A stretch of DNA of 64,000 nt from Oscillospiraceae bacterium (lineage in GTDB: Bacteria > Bacillota > Clostridia > Oscillospirales > Acutalibacteraceae), in assembly GCA_015066635.1 (NCBI GenBank), contig SVOA01000001.1, positions 124,001-188,000 of the forward strand. The letters are read 5' to 3'. The notes beneath the pieces are model-generated. The model made no database searches, had not been told where the DNA came from, and was given only the letters and a program-made list of their open reading frames with translations. Of this stretch, positions 51,317-63,049 are shown in pieces (within the stretch, counting starts at the first letter, position 1; each line of letters starts with the position of its first letter). Made by a program: the position numbers and the translations under genes.

Positions 51317-53869
51317 TTATCCTTCGTTATCTTCCGTGATTTCCTCGGAATTGCCTTCGCCGTCGTCAACGGGAATTTCGGTTTCCTCGTCCTCATCGCG
51401 CTCGGCAAGTGAGAAGGCAACTACCTTTTCGCCGTCCGAAACTCTCATTACCCTGACGCCCTTTGAGGTTCTTGAGAAGGTGCTGATGTCGGTTGCCTTG
51501 ATTCTGATGATAATTCCGTCGGAGGAAATTATGATAATATCCTGCTCGTCATCTATCATTGAAACTGCGGTAACGTTTCCGTAAAGCGCGGTCTTGTAGT
51601 TCGTGATACCCTTGCCGCCTCTGTTCTGAACGCGGTAGTTTGAGATTTCACTTCGTCTGCCGTAACCCGTTTCGGAAATTGTAAGAACCTTCTTGCCGTC
51701 CTCAAGTATGCACATTCCGGTAACCTCGTCGCCCTTGCGAAGCGTAATGGCTTTGACACCCCTTGCGGTTCTGCCGATTACTCTCGCGTCGTTTTCGTTA
51801 AAGGTAATCGAGAAGCCGTTTTTGGTGGCTACCATTATATTCTTTGTACCATCGGTAAGAGCAACCCAGTCAAGCTCGTCGCCCTCGTCAAGATTTATTG
51901 CGAGTATGCCGTTTTTGCGTATGTTTCTGTAAGCGTTAAGCGGCGTTCTCTTGATTACGCCGTAACGGGTAAGCATACACAGATAATAATTCTCCTCCTC
52001 GTTGAAGTCGGGAACTCTGATCATTGAAGTTACCTTCTCCTCCGAAGTAATGGGAAGTATATTAACTATATTCATACCCTTTGAGTTTCTGCTGCCCTCG
52101 GGAATTTCATATCCCTTGAGTCTGTAAACCTTACCCAGCGAGGTAAAGAACATAATATAATCGTGAGACGAGCAGGTGAACATGGTCTTTGCGTAATCCT
52201 CCTCGCGTCTGGTCATACCTCTTATGCCCTTACCGCCTCTGCGCTGGCTCTGATAGGTTTCAACGGGCTGACGCTTGATATATCCCATATTTGTATAGGT
52301 ATAAACGCACTGCTCCTCGGGGATGAGGTCCTCAATGTCAACCTCGCCGCTGACATTGACGATTTCCGTTTTTCTCTCGTCGCCGTATTTCTCTCCGATA
52401 GCGGTAAGCTCCTCTTTGAGAATTTCCTTGATTCTGTGCTCGGAGCCGAGAATTTCAATGTACTCGCTGATTTTTTTCATCAGCTCGTCGCGTTCGGAAA
52501 TAATCTTGTTGATTTCAAGACCTGCGAGCTGACCTAACTGGAAGTTTACGATAGCCGTTGCCTGCGGGTCGTCAAAATCAAATTTTTCCATAATTGCCTG
52601 CTTGGCTTCGGGTTTACCGCCCTTACAGGCCCTGATGGTTGCGATAATATCGTCAACTATATCTATCGCACGGGCAAGTCCCTCAAGTATATGTTCTCTC
52701 GCCTGCGCCTTTTTTAAATCGTACTGCGTCCTTCTTGTGATAATCTCGCACTGGAAAGCAATATACTGCTCAATGATTTCCTTTAATGTGAGAATTTTCG
52801 GCACGCCGCCGACAAGAGCAAGCTGAATAATGCCGTAGGAAATCTGAAGCTGAGTCATCTGATAGAGCTGATTGAGGATAACCTGCGGATTGGCGTCGCG
52901 TTTTAAGTCAATAACTATTCTGATACCGCCGCCTCTTTCGGAGGTGTAGTCGTTGACATCAGCCATACCTTCGATTTTCTTATCTTTGTGAAGCTCGGCT
53001 ATGGACTCGATAAGTCTTGATTTGTTAACCTGATAGGGAAGCTCCGTTATAATAATCTGGAATCTGCCCGTTTTTTCGTTTTCGACAATTTCCGCTCTGC
53101 CCCTCAGGGTGATTTTGCCTCTGCCCGTAGCATAGGCGGCGCGTATGCCAGCTCTGCCCATAATAATTCCCTGAGTCGGGAAGTCGGGACCCTGAATATG
53201 CTCCATAATATCCTCAAGAGAGGCGTCGGGGTTGTCGATAACCGTGCAGATACCGTCAATTACCTCGCTCATATTGTGAGGCGGAATATTTGTAGCCATA
53301 CCGACAGCGATACCCGTTGAGCCGTTGACAAGCAGATTGGGATACCTTGACGGAAGAACCGTGGGTTCCTTGAGTCTGTCGTCATAGTTGGTCATAAAAT
53401 CGACGGTGTCCTTGTCGATATTCGTAAGCATTTCAAGAGCAATTTTGCTCATTCTGGACTCTGTATAACGGTAAGCCGCAGGCGGGTCGCCGTCTATGGA
53501 ACCGAAGTTTCCGTGACCGTCAACAAGCACATATCTCATTGAGAAGGTTTGAGCAAGTCTTACCATAGCGTCATAAACGGACGCGTCTCCGTGGGGATGG
53601 TAACGTCCGAGGACGGCGCCGACGGTGTCCGCGCACTTTCTGTATGCCTTGTCCGGAGAAAGTCCGTTCTCAAACATTGTATAGAGAATACGTCTGTGTA
53701 CGGGTTTAAGTCCGTCCCTGACGTCGGGCAGCGCACGCGCAGTAATAACCGACATTGAATAGTCAAGGAAGGAGTTTCTCATTTCCCTGTTGATTTCAAC
53801 ATTGATAATGTGCTGCTGGTCGAGCGGAATATAATCGCCCGTGTTGTGATTCAGATTTTTTTCAGCCAT
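51317..53869 (-). CDS. gyrA: DNA gyrase subunit A
   Basis: Type II topoisomerase cleavage subunit, 850 residues. The catalytic Tyr lies in [13 protein letters not shown]-terminal [21 protein letters not shown]; a GyrA-box-like QRRGGKGI in the C-terminal beta-pinwheel; very acidic tail. The quinolone region reads [10 protein letters not shown], so the residue matching E. coli Ser83 is Ala. It follows gyrB by 16 bases. Confidence 0.98.
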   Translation of the reverse strand: MAEKNLNHNTGDYIPLDQQHIINVEINREMRNSFLDYSMSVITARALPDVRDGLKPVHRRILYTMFENGLSPDKAYRKCADTVGAVLGRYHPHGDASVYDAMVRLAQTFSMRYVLVDGHGNFGSIDGDPPAAYRYTESRMSKIALEMLTNIDKDTVDFMTNYDDRLKEPTVLPSRYPNLLVNGSTGIAVGMATNIPPHNMSEVIDGICTVIDNPDASLEDIMEHIQGPDFPTQGIIMGRAGIRAAYATGRGKITLRGRAEIVENEKTGRFQIIITELPYQVNKSRLIESIAELHKDKKIEGMADVNDYTSERGGGIRIVIDLKRDANPQVILNQLYQMTQLQISYGIIQLALVGGVPKILTLKEIIEQYIAFQCEIITRRTQYDLKKAQAREHILEGLARAIDIVDDIIATIRACKGGKPEAKQAIMEKFDFDDPQATAIVNFQLGQLAGLEINKIISERDELMKKISEYIEILGSEHRIKEILKEELTAIGEKYGDERKTEIVNVSGEVDIEDLIPEEQCVYTYTNMGYIKRQPVETYQSQRRGGKGIRGMTRREEDYAKTMFTCSSHDYIMFFTSLGKVYRLKGYEIPEGSRNSKGMNIVNILPITSEEKVTSMIRVPDFNEEENYYLCMLTRYGVIKRTPLNAYRNIRKNGILAINLDEGDELDWVALTDGTKNIMVATKNGFSITFNENDARVIGRTARGVKAITLRKGDEVTGMCILEDGKKVLTISETGYGRRSEISNYRVQNRGGKGITNYKTALYGNVTAVSMIDDEQDIIIISSDGIIIRIKATDISTFSRTSKGVRVMRVSDGEKVVAFSLAERDEDEETEIPVDDGEGNSEEITEDNEG

Positions 53870-53885
53870 TTATCTTACCTCTTTA

Positions 53886-55922
<2,037 letters not shown>

Positions 55923-55936
55923 TTATTAAAATTTAT

Positions 55937-56683
55937 CTATTTAACTGAGAGCATTGCGATATATGTGGGTATATTCATTTCATGCAGCCTGCCCTCGCCG
56001 TTTGTGTCCTCATAAATATCAAGCAGTCTGAAGCCCGCTTCAAGCTGACCGCCGATTTGCTCTTCAAGTGAATGTGAAAACTGTACTCCCGCATCATCCC
56101 TTCTGAGCTGTTCCATTTGCCCGGGGTTTTTAAGCGGGTTAAAGGGAAGAGTGTTTATTATTTTCTTTTCGTCACTGTCAGCTATATAGTTAACATAATG
56201 GTCTGTCCCCGAAATCAGATAACCGCCTTTTTTGAGCACCCGAAAGCATTCTTTCCATATCGGGCGAACCTCCTCGACATAGCAGTTTGAAACGGGATTG
56301 AATACTATGTCAAATTCCCCGTCCTCAAACGGAAGCGGCTTTGTCATATCGCCCTTTACTATGCGAATTTTATAACCCTCTCTTTCGGAAACGGTTTTTT
56401 CACTTTCGAGTTGTTTTTCGGAATAATCAAACACGGTACATTTTGCTCCGAGCACGGAAAATATCGGCATCTGCTGTCCGCCGCCGCTCGCAAGTCCAAG
56501 TATCTTTTTACCCTTTAAATCTCCGAACCATTTATGCGGTACGGGCTTGGTGGGAGTCAAAAAAACATCCCACATTCCCTCTTTGGCTTTTTGTACTGTT
56601 GCGTGAGAAACGGGCTTGCCCCATTCCCAGCCTTCCTCAATCCATCTGTCAATGGTTTTAGAGTTAATATCCGTGTAATTCAT
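55937..56683 (-). CDS. class I SAM-dependent methyltransferase
   Basis: 248 residues; SAM loop ILGLASGGGQQMP, then FDYSEKQLESE and DGEFDIVFNPVSN. It resembles small-molecule methyltransferases of the UbiE-like type; the substrate is unknown. It is inserted between remB (20-base overlap) and gyrB in an otherwise conserved origin cluster. Confidence 0.85.
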   Translation of the reverse strand: MNYTDINSKTIDRWIEEGWEWGKPVSHATVQKAKEGMWDVFLTPTKPVPHKWFGDLKGKKILGLASGGGQQMPIFSVLGAKCTVFDYSEKQLESEKTVSEREGYKIRIVKGDMTKPLPFEDGEFDIVFNPVSNCYVEEVRPIWKECFRVLKKGGYLISGTDHYVNYIADSDEKKIINTLPFNPLKNPGQMEQLRRDDAGVQFSHSLEEQIGGQLEAGFRLLDIYEDTNGEGRLHEMNIPTYIAMLSVK

Positions 56684-56933
56684 TTTTTTCGTTAATCCTT
56701 TTAAGCAGGGTATTGGTTGAGTAAGAGGCTATATAAACCTTCCTCTCCCCTTTTTCAAGCGAAACAATAAACGATTTAGGCAAATCGTAGGATACTGTTT
56801 CGGTTTCTCCGCTTTTTTCGGCGATTTTAAGATATTCTCTCGTTGACTTCTGCACCGTGGTATTATCAAGGTCAAAAATACCTATAATATTCTGCGCCTC
56901 TATAAATTTTTCAGAGCCTATCTGTAAATACAT
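56664..56933 (-). CDS. remB: extracellular matrix regulator RemB (YaaB/DUF370)
   Basis: 89 residues starting MYLQIGSEKFIEAQNIIGIF, the usual form of the family between recF and gyrB. In Bacillus, RemA/RemB proteins regulate matrix genes. I choose ATG 56933, right after the recF stop; a longer in-frame reading would overlap recF. The ribosome site is weak (AAAGGA), suggesting coupling with recF. Confidence 0.88.
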   Translation of the reverse strand: MYLQIGSEKFIEAQNIIGIFDLDNTTVQKSTREYLKIAEKSGETETVSYDLPKSFIVSLEKGERKVYIASYSTNTLLKRINEKNELHGY

Positions 56934-56934
56934 A

Positions 56935-58026
56935 TTATATAAGATGTCCTTTATCAATATGGAAGGTCTTGCCCTCGCACATTCTGAGTATCGTAACGGG
57001 GTCACAGCAGGTAATAAAAACCTGCCGTCCGTTGATATGATTGAGAATATAGTCCTGCCTCTTTAAGTCGAGTTCGCTCATAACATCGTCAAGAAGTATT
57101 ACGGGCTCCTCCCCCGTTATATCCTTGATAATATTTGCCTCGCTGAGCTTTAAAGCAAGCGCGCAGGAACGCTTCTGCCCCTGAGAACCGAATTTTCTGA
57201 CAGACAGGTCATTTATGGTAATATCGAGGTCGTCCCTCTGAGGACCTATACCCGTAATCTTATTGAAAATATCGTCCCGTCTGGTCTGCCTTAATCTTTC
57301 CTTTAAGAAATTTTTGATTTCGTAAGGGTCTTTAATATAAAGTCCGGTGTTGTTTATGTAATTTACCTTTAATTCCTCTTTACCGTCCGAAATTCCGAAA
57401 TATATTTTATTAGCGTGCTCGGACAGTATTTCGGCATATTTTATTCTTTCATAGACAACCGCCGCACCGTATGAGGATAATTTCTCGTCCCAGATGTCAA
57501 GCGTATCGTAAAGCTCCGAGTGAAACTGAATATCCTTTAAGAGCGCATTTCTCTGCTCGAGAGTGTGTCTGTATCGGGCAAGTCCCTTTGCATAATTCGG
57601 CTTTAGCTGACATAGCGCCGTGTCAAGAAAAGCGCGTCTGTTTACAGGTCCGTCCTGAATAAGAGAAAGATGCATCGGAGAGAAAATAACCGCATAAAAG
57701 CTACCTATCAGCTCGGCAGAACTTTTTAATTCAATTCCGTTTTTGGTAATCTTTCTTTTTGTATCGATTACCATTTCAATATTTTGCTCTCTGCCGAAAG
57801 CAGAATATTCAATTCTGTTTTTTGAAAAGTCTTTATTAAAGCCGAGCAATTCACTGTCTTTTTTTGTTTTGAAACTTTTACAGCCCGTGAAAAGCCAGAT
57901 ACTTTCAAGCAGATTTGTCTTACCTTGAGCGTTTTCGCCGAAGATAATGTTTACATTTTCTGACGGATTTATTTTTATAAAATCAATATTTCTATAATCG
58001 GTAACACATAGAGAATTTATAATCAT
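56935..58026 (-). CDS. recF: DNA replication/repair protein RecF
   Basis: SMC-like ATPase loading RecA at gaps, 363 residues. Walker A FGENAQGKTNLLESI, signature KFGSQGQKRSCALALKL, Walker B PVILLDDVMSELD. Between the S4 protein and remB in the origin operon. Confidence 0.97.
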   Translation of the reverse strand: MIINSLCVTDYRNIDFIKINPSENVNIIFGENAQGKTNLLESIWLFTGCKSFKTKKDSELLGFNKDFSKNRIEYSAFGREQNIEMVIDTKRKITKNGIELKSSAELIGSFYAVIFSPMHLSLIQDGPVNRRAFLDTALCQLKPNYAKGLARYRHTLEQRNALLKDIQFHSELYDTLDIWDEKLSSYGAAVVYERIKYAEILSEHANKIYFGISDGKEELKVNYINNTGLYIKDPYEIKNFLKERLRQTRRDDIFNKITGIGPQRDDLDITINDLSVRKFGSQGQKRSCALALKLSEANIIKDITGEEPVILLDDVMSELDLKRQDYILNHINGRQVFITCCDPVTILRMCEGKTFHIDKGHLI

Positions 58027-58038
58027 AATAACTTATCC

Positions 58039-58290
58039 TCAGATAATTTCGTAGACCGTACCCTCAAACTCAAAGCAGTCTCCGCTTCTGAGCTTTTTTC
58101 CTCTCTGAATACAGACTTCATTATTAACCTTTATATCTCCGCTGCCTATAATTATCTTTGCAATACCTCCCGTCGGAGCAATATCACAAAGCTTTAAAGC
58201 GGAATCAAGTCTTATGAAGTCCGTTGAAATTTCTATTTTTTTTACTTCTTTTTCTTTTACTTTTACTCTGATGTTTTTAAACTTTTTCAT
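58039..58290 (-). CDS. yaaA: S4-domain RNA-binding protein (YaaA type)
   Basis: 83 residues with one S4 domain (IRLDSALKLCDIAPTGGIAK; VNNEVCIQRGKKLRSGD). The family sits between dnaN and recF and takes part in ribosome assembly. The start shares a base with the dnaN stop. Confidence 0.92.
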   Translation of the reverse strand: MKKFKNIRVKVKEKEVKKIEISTDFIRLDSALKLCDIAPTGGIAKIIIGSGDIKVNNEVCIQRGKKLRSGDCFEFEGTVYEII

Positions 58291-59387
58291 TATAATTTAA
58301 CAGGCAGAACAAGGAATAAGAAGCTGTTGCCTTCCTTAGGTTCAATAGTGATGGGATGTACGGGACTTACAAGTTTAATTAAAACCTCATCCGTATCGCA
58401 AACCTTGAGAGCATCAAGAATAAATCTGTTATTAAAACCGATTTCTATTCTTTCTCCGCTTACCTCTGCAGGAATTCTGTCATTTGCCGCGCCGAGAGTT
58501 GTCATAGCGGATGTTTTTATCATATCTTCATCAAAAATACATCTGATAGGACTTCTCGTTCTGTCAGTAATAACAAGAGCCGTTCTCTCAATACTGTTTA
58601 TAAGCATTCTTGAGTTTGCAATTACCTTTGTCTTTTCATTTGTCGGTATAGCTGCCTTGTAATTTAAAAATTCTCCGTCAAGAAGTCTTGAAACAATAAT
58701 GTAATTATTTACTTCAAAAACTATGTGCCTTTTGCCTATATTCATTGCAACGGGAGCCTCATCGTCGGAAACAAGCTTAATAATTTCATTAAGCGCTTTT
58801 TTAGGCACTACAAATATCTGCTCGTCGCCTTCATAATCTAACTCCTCATTACGGATAGCGAGTCTGTATCCGTCAACGGCAACAAGTCTTATAAGTTTGT
58901 TTGAGATTTCAAATCTGACGCCGGTATGAACTATCTTTATATCATTTTCACTTGTGGCAAAAATAGTTTTTCTTATCATATCCTTTAATAACTCTCCCTT
59001 GACCGAAATCGGGAAGGTGCTGTTAACGGTAGGAAGCTCGGGATATTCCTGAGGATTTATTCCGAGAAGGGAAAATTCGGCGTCTCCGCTCTTTATTTTT
59101 GCAGAAAGTTTTTTATCAACTTCAATGCTGACTGTCTGCGAAGGAAGATTTCTGAGAATATCACAGAGAATCTTTGCATTTAAGATAATGCTTCCCTGCT
59201 CTTCTACCTTTGCCGGAGCAGAAGTAATAACGCCTACCTCAAGGTCATATCCGGTAACGGTTACCGAATTGTCGGTAGTTGTGATAAGTATTCCCTCTAT
59301 TGCGGGAATAGTCGATTTGGTAGAAACCGACCTTTGAACATTTGAACATATTTCTGAGAACTTCTGGGTATCACAAATAAATTTCAT
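58290..59387 (-). CDS. dnaN: DNA polymerase III beta subunit (sliding clamp)
   Basis: 365 residues, three clamp domains; ends VHPITIEPKEGNSFLFLVLP, LPVKL being the hydrophobic-pocket end of the family. It tethers polymerase to DNA. Its 218-base upstream gap to dnaA is AT-rich with repeats. Confidence 0.97.
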   Translation of the reverse strand: MKFICDTQKFSEICSNVQRSVSTKSTIPAIEGILITTTDNSVTVTGYDLEVGVITSAPAKVEEQGSIILNAKILCDILRNLPSQTVSIEVDKKLSAKIKSGDAEFSLLGINPQEYPELPTVNSTFPISVKGELLKDMIRKTIFATSENDIKIVHTGVRFEISNKLIRLVAVDGYRLAIRNEELDYEGDEQIFVVPKKALNEIIKLVSDDEAPVAMNIGKRHIVFEVNNYIIVSRLLDGEFLNYKAAIPTNEKTKVIANSRMLINSIERTALVITDRTRSPIRCIFDEDMIKTSAMTTLGAANDRIPAEVSGERIEIGFNNRFILDALKVCDTDEVLIKLVSPVHPITIEPKEGNSFLFLVLPVKL

Positions 59388-59456
59388 AATAAAAAATCCT
59401 TTCAGATAATATAAATTAAAAATAAAAAATAGTATTATTAGTAGAATATGAAAAAA

Positions 59457-59602
59457 TTGTTTAAAAACGGAATAGAGCTTTAAATATCAAAAAATTTCGG
59501 TGTTTAAAATTTTAATAAAAAACGGCAATTTTAATTTTAAATTTTAAGATAAAAATTAACTGTTTAAAAATGAGACGTTCAAAACTAAAACTTGTTTAAA
59601 AC
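59457..59602. repeat. AT-rich dnaA-dnaN spacer with four TGTTTAAAA repeats
   Basis: TGTTTAAAA occurs at 59459, 59501, 59561 and 59594, all in the same orientation, inside 146 very AT-rich bases. This may be a secondary origin element or unwinding region. Confidence 0.45.
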
Positions 59603-59604
59603 TT

Positions 59605-60930
59605 TTAATATTCCTGAATATTTTTAATAATATCCTCAACCGTCTTTTTAAAAGAAAAATCTTTTTCCATTTTATCTTTTACATAATCGTAGGAATGTTT
59701 TATGGTTGTATGGGTTTTTCCCCCGAAATATTCGCCTATATTTAATAGAGAAAGACCGGTTATTTCCCTTATTATATAAATTGAAATATGTCTTGCATTT
59801 TTAATATTTTTATCTCTTTTGTCAGATAAAATATTTTCAACTGAAATGCCGTATGTATTGCTGACATTTTCAATTATTTTATTTATAACGTCGGAAACAG
59901 GCATACTGTAGCTCGTAAGTTCCTTGATAGCTTCCTTTGCCTCCTCCATTGAGGGCTCGTTTTTATTTCTGATATTGCACAGAGATTTCATCTTTTTAAT
60001 GGAGCTCTCAATCTGACGGACGTTGTTTTTTAATGAGGATGCGATAAACTCAACAATTTCATTTGAAATAATGAGATTACAGTGATCGGCTTTATTCTTT
60101 ATAATAGCCATTCTCGTTTCAAAGTCCGGCGGCTGAATATCAACCATAAGACCCCACTCAAAGCGCTGCTTTAATCTTTCCTGTAAAATCGGAATTTCAT
60201 TTGGCGGTCTGTCCGAGGTCAAAACTATCTGTCTTCCGTATTCGGTAAGAGCGTTGAAGGTATGGAAGAATTCCTCCTCCGTCTGCTCCTTTTGAGCGAT
60301 AAACTGAATATCGTCAACCAGAAGTGCGTCTGCATTTCTGTATTTGTTGTGAAATTCGTGTGTATTTTTTGTCCTAATATGGTAAACCAGATCGTTTGTA
60401 AAATTTTCGCTTGTGATGTAAATGATATTAGCATCGGGATTTTTACTTCTGAGCTCGTTTTCAATCGCCTTGAGAAGATGTGTCTTGCCCAGTCCGCTTT
60501 TTCCGTAAATATACAACGGGTTATAAGACTCTCCGGGATCTTCCGCAACTTTCTTTGCCGCGGCGTAGGCGTAACTGTTTGATTTACCTACAACGAAGTT
60601 TTCAAAGCTGTCAACAATAGTGCGGTTTGAAACGGCACCCGTATTGTTTTTAACTTCAACCTCGCTGTCCTCTTTTTTGTCGTCAAGCTCAATTTCAATA
60701 TCAACATCAAAACCGACAACACTATTAAAAGCTTTATTGATGGGTTCCTTAAACTGCTTGACTATTGTCGGATATAAAAACGAATTACTTACGGTAAGCA
60801 GAGCCGACTGTCCGTCAAAACTTTTTAAAGTGATGGGAGTAAACCACAGTTTTCTGACCGTATCGCTTATACCGAGATGCTCGGACGCATAGTTGCAGAC
60901 TTCCTCCCACATATCCTGTAACGATTCCAT
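59605..60930 (-). CDS. dnaA: chromosomal replication initiator DnaA
   Basis: AAA+ initiator, 441 residues. Domain I about 1-85; AAA+ with GKSGLGKTH (Walker A) and LLVDDIQFI (Walker B); domain IV from about 335, including ARHISIYIIREITGLSL. The DNA-contact signature, normally GGRDHTTV, reads GGKTHTTIKHS, so the usual Arg-Asp pair is Lys-Thr. The ATG at 60930 follows AAAGGGGAC. Confidence 0.98.
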   Translation of the reverse strand: MESLQDMWEEVCNYASEHLGISDTVRKLWFTPITLKSFDGQSALLTVSNSFLYPTIVKQFKEPINKAFNSVVGFDVDIEIELDDKKEDSEVEVKNNTGAVSNRTIVDSFENFVVGKSNSYAYAAAKKVAEDPGESYNPLYIYGKSGLGKTHLLKAIENELRSKNPDANIIYITSENFTNDLVYHIRTKNTHEFHNKYRNADALLVDDIQFIAQKEQTEEEFFHTFNALTEYGRQIVLTSDRPPNEIPILQERLKQRFEWGLMVDIQPPDFETRMAIIKNKADHCNLIISNEIVEFIASSLKNNVRQIESSIKKMKSLCNIRNKNEPSMEEAKEAIKELTSYSMPVSDVINKIIENVSNTYGISVENILSDKRDKNIKNARHISIYIIREITGLSLLNIGEYFGGKTHTTIKHSYDYVKDKMEKDFSFKKTVEDIIKNIQEY

Positions 60931-61336
60931 AACTTGTCCCCTTTTTCTGTATTTTTAAATTAAACGGCTTATTTTTGAATTTAAGGTAAAAAACGTAAAA
61001 ATCGCTCAAAACGCCTAAAATTAAAATAACAGCCCAAAAAATCAAAATTCTAACAAATATCATTTTAACACAAATGTTTTTTTATTTCAATAACTATTTA
61101 TAATAGAAAAAATTTATATATATTAAATATAAATAATAACTATAGAGAGGCCTCATTTTTGGATAAAAAGTAATAAACACTATATTTTGATTTTTCTGCG
61201 CACATCCTCCACTACTTATGGATATTAAAATTTAAAATGCCTGAAAATGCCGAATTTTCTTGACTTTTTGCAGGTAATTATTATATAATATCAGTCCATA
61301 GGTTAAAATTATTAAGTGAAATGGAGGTCGTGAAAT
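60931..61336. other. probable replication origin (dnaA-rpmH intergenic region)
   Basis: About 400 bases between divergent dnaA and rpmH, with a very AT-rich core (61050-61145). No exact TTATCCACA box is seen. Near matches are TTATCCAAA (minus strand, near 61160) and TATCCATAA (minus strand, near 61215). Gene order and strand switch support oriC here. Confidence 0.65.
61260..61289 (+). promoter_or_regulatory. promoter of rpmH
   Basis: TTGACT (61260-61265), 18 bp, TATAAT (61284-61289). Confidence 0.7.
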
Positions 61337-61471
61337 ATGAAAAGAACATATCAGCCCAAAAAGCGTCATCGCAAGATGGAACATGGTTTCCGTAAGAGAA
61401 TGTCAACAAAAAACGGCAGAAAAGTTCTCGCTAGACGCAGAGCAAAGGGCAGAAAGCAGTTATCGTACTGA
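61337..61471 (+). CDS. rpmH: 50S ribosomal protein L34
   Basis: 44-residue basic protein beginning [18 protein letters not shown] and ending GRKQLSY, the standard L34 length. The ATG follows GGAGG. First gene of the rpmH-rnpA-yidD-yidC-jag series. Confidence 0.98.
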   Translation: MKRTYQPKKRHRKMEHGFRKRMSTKNGRKVLARRRAKGRKQLSY

Positions 61472-61484
61472 TTTGTTAAAGGCA

Positions 61485-61823
61485 ATGAACGGTAATACGG
61501 AAACTTTAAATCGTAATTGTGACTTCAGACGCCTTTATTATAAGGGAAAAGCCTATAAGGATCCTGCACTGGTTGTTTATTTAAGACGTAACGGTGCGGG
61601 ACTTTGTCGTGTAGGAATAACTGTAAGCAAAAAAATCGGCGGTGCAGTTATAAGAAACCGCTGCAAACGCATTATGAGAGCCGCATTCAGACAGATAAGA
61701 CCGGAAATAATCGGAGACTGGGACATAGTCCTTGTCGCAAGAAGCAAGACACAGTATCTGACAAGCTCTCAGCTAACAACTGTTTTAACTGATTTACTTC
61801 AAAAAGCGGGTGCCTTAAAATGA
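61485..61823 (+). CDS. rnpA: ribonuclease P protein component
   Basis: 112 residues; conserved [11 protein letters not shown] near the start and the RNR box ([16 protein letters not shown]). The protein cofactor of the RNase P ribozyme that matures tRNA 5' ends. I choose ATG 61485, 14 bases after rpmH; the longer frame overlaps rpmH and is unlikely. Confidence 0.95.
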   Translation: MNGNTETLNRNCDFRRLYYKGKAYKDPALVVYLRRNGAGLCRVGITVSKKIGGAVIRNRCKRIMRAAFRQIRPEIIGDWDIVLVARSKTQYLTSSQLTTVLTDLLQKAGALK

Positions 61824-62044
61824 AAAACATCGCTATTAAATTTATTAAGTTTTATCAGCGAAGAATTTCACCGCTTTTTCCGCCCCAGTGCAAGTACTAT
61901 CCAACCTGCTCGCACTACGCCGTTACGGCTATCGAGCGCTTCGGAATAGTCAAGGGCGGTTTACTCGCAGTATGGCGCATTTTAAGATGCAATCCCTTCT
62001 CAAAGGGAGGCATCGATCCGGTTCCGGAAAAGAAAACAAGATAA
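61820..62044 (+). CDS. yidD: membrane protein insertion efficiency factor YidD
   Basis: 74 residues with the family signature [20 protein letters not shown] and the [14 protein letters not shown] end. It overlaps rnpA by 4 bases. Confidence 0.96.
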   Translation: MKNIAIKFIKFYQRRISPLFPPQCKYYPTCSHYAVTAIERFGIVKGGLLAVWRILRCNPFSKGGIDPVPEKKTR

Positions 62045-62083
62045 TAAAAACAAAAACAGCCGTTTTTGTTCGGAGGAGCATAT

Positions 62084-63031
62084 ATGCAGAAAATATACGA
62101 ATACCTCGGTATTCCGTTCGGTTTTATAATATTCCTGTTCTATTCGCTTACGGGAAACTATATACTTTCCATTTTCTTTCTTCTTCTGCTCGTAAGAATC
62201 TGTCTGCTCCCCTCTGCCATAAAACAGCAGAAGGGCATAGCCATGCAGCAGAGACTGCAGCCGAAATTAAGAAGAATCAGAGAAAAATACGGCAACGACC
62301 AGCAGAAAATTCAGCAGGAAACTCAGGAGCTTTATCAGAAGGAAGGCTTTTCTGCCATGGGCGGCGGATGTCTGCCTATGCTTATCCAGCTTCCCGTTAT
62401 GCTGGGACTTTATCAGGTTAACCTTCATCCCTTCTCAATGGTGCTCAGAATTGACTCCTCGGTCGTAAGCCAGTTAAAGCAGCTGGGAGTTCAGTTTGCA
62501 ACAAACGCTTATGAAAAGAGCGAGTACCGCTCTGAGCTTACCGCGCTTATGAACTGGGATAAGCTTGACCTTTCTTCGGTTACCGGTCTTACTCAGGAGA
62601 TGATAGGCAAAATCGAGCTGTTTATCAGCAGGTTTACCTTTATGGGACTTGACCTTTCAAGAACTCCCAACTTTAAGGAATTCAACATTTACTGGATAAT
62701 TCCGATAGTTTCGGGAATTATTGCGCTGGTTACCTCGGTTTATTCGCTTATCCGTCAGAAAAAAACAAATCCCGAAATGGCAAAAAATCCGACTATGGGC
62801 TGTATGATGCTCTTTACGCCCGCAATGCAGATTTATTTTGCCTTCCTCTTCCCTATCAGTATCGGTATTTATATCATTATGTCATCTGCAATTTCACTTG
62901 TTCAGATGATAGTGCTCAACCATGTTTATTCGCCTAAAAAGGTGCTTGCAAAGGTAATGGTTGACGAAGCGGTTTATCGCCGTTCAAAAGAGGAAAATAC
63001 AAAAAAGATTAACGAATTCAAAAATGACTGA
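62084..63031 (+). CDS. yidC: membrane protein insertase YidC/SpoIIIJ
   Basis: Oxa1-type insertase, 315 residues. Conserved core with about five helices: the GNYILSIFFLLLLVRI region, the Arg/Gln-rich cytoplasmic loop QQRLQPKLRRIREKYG, GCLPMLIQLPVMLGLYQV, and GIYIIMSSAISLVQ. There is no N-terminal signal peptide or lipobox; it starts with MQKIYEYLGIPFGF. ATG 62084 follows CGGAGG. Confidence 0.95.
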   Translation: MQKIYEYLGIPFGFIIFLFYSLTGNYILSIFFLLLLVRICLLPSAIKQQKGIAMQQRLQPKLRRIREKYGNDQQKIQQETQELYQKEGFSAMGGGCLPMLIQLPVMLGLYQVNLHPFSMVLRIDSSVVSQLKQLGVQFATNAYEKSEYRSELTALMNWDKLDLSSVTGLTQEMIGKIELFISRFTFMGLDLSRTPNFKEFNIYWIIPIVSGIIALVTSVYSLIRQKKTNPEMAKNPTMGCMMLFTPAMQIYFAFLFPISIGIYIIMSSAISLVQMIVLNHVYSPKKVLAKVMVDEAVYRRSKEENTKKINEFKND

Positions 63032-63049
63032 AAACAGCAGGTGTAAAAT

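Noticed and set aside
60815..61063. 82-codon frame starting upstream of dnaA
   Set aside because: Overlaps the dnaA start in another frame; hydrophobic translation of AT-rich origin DNA.
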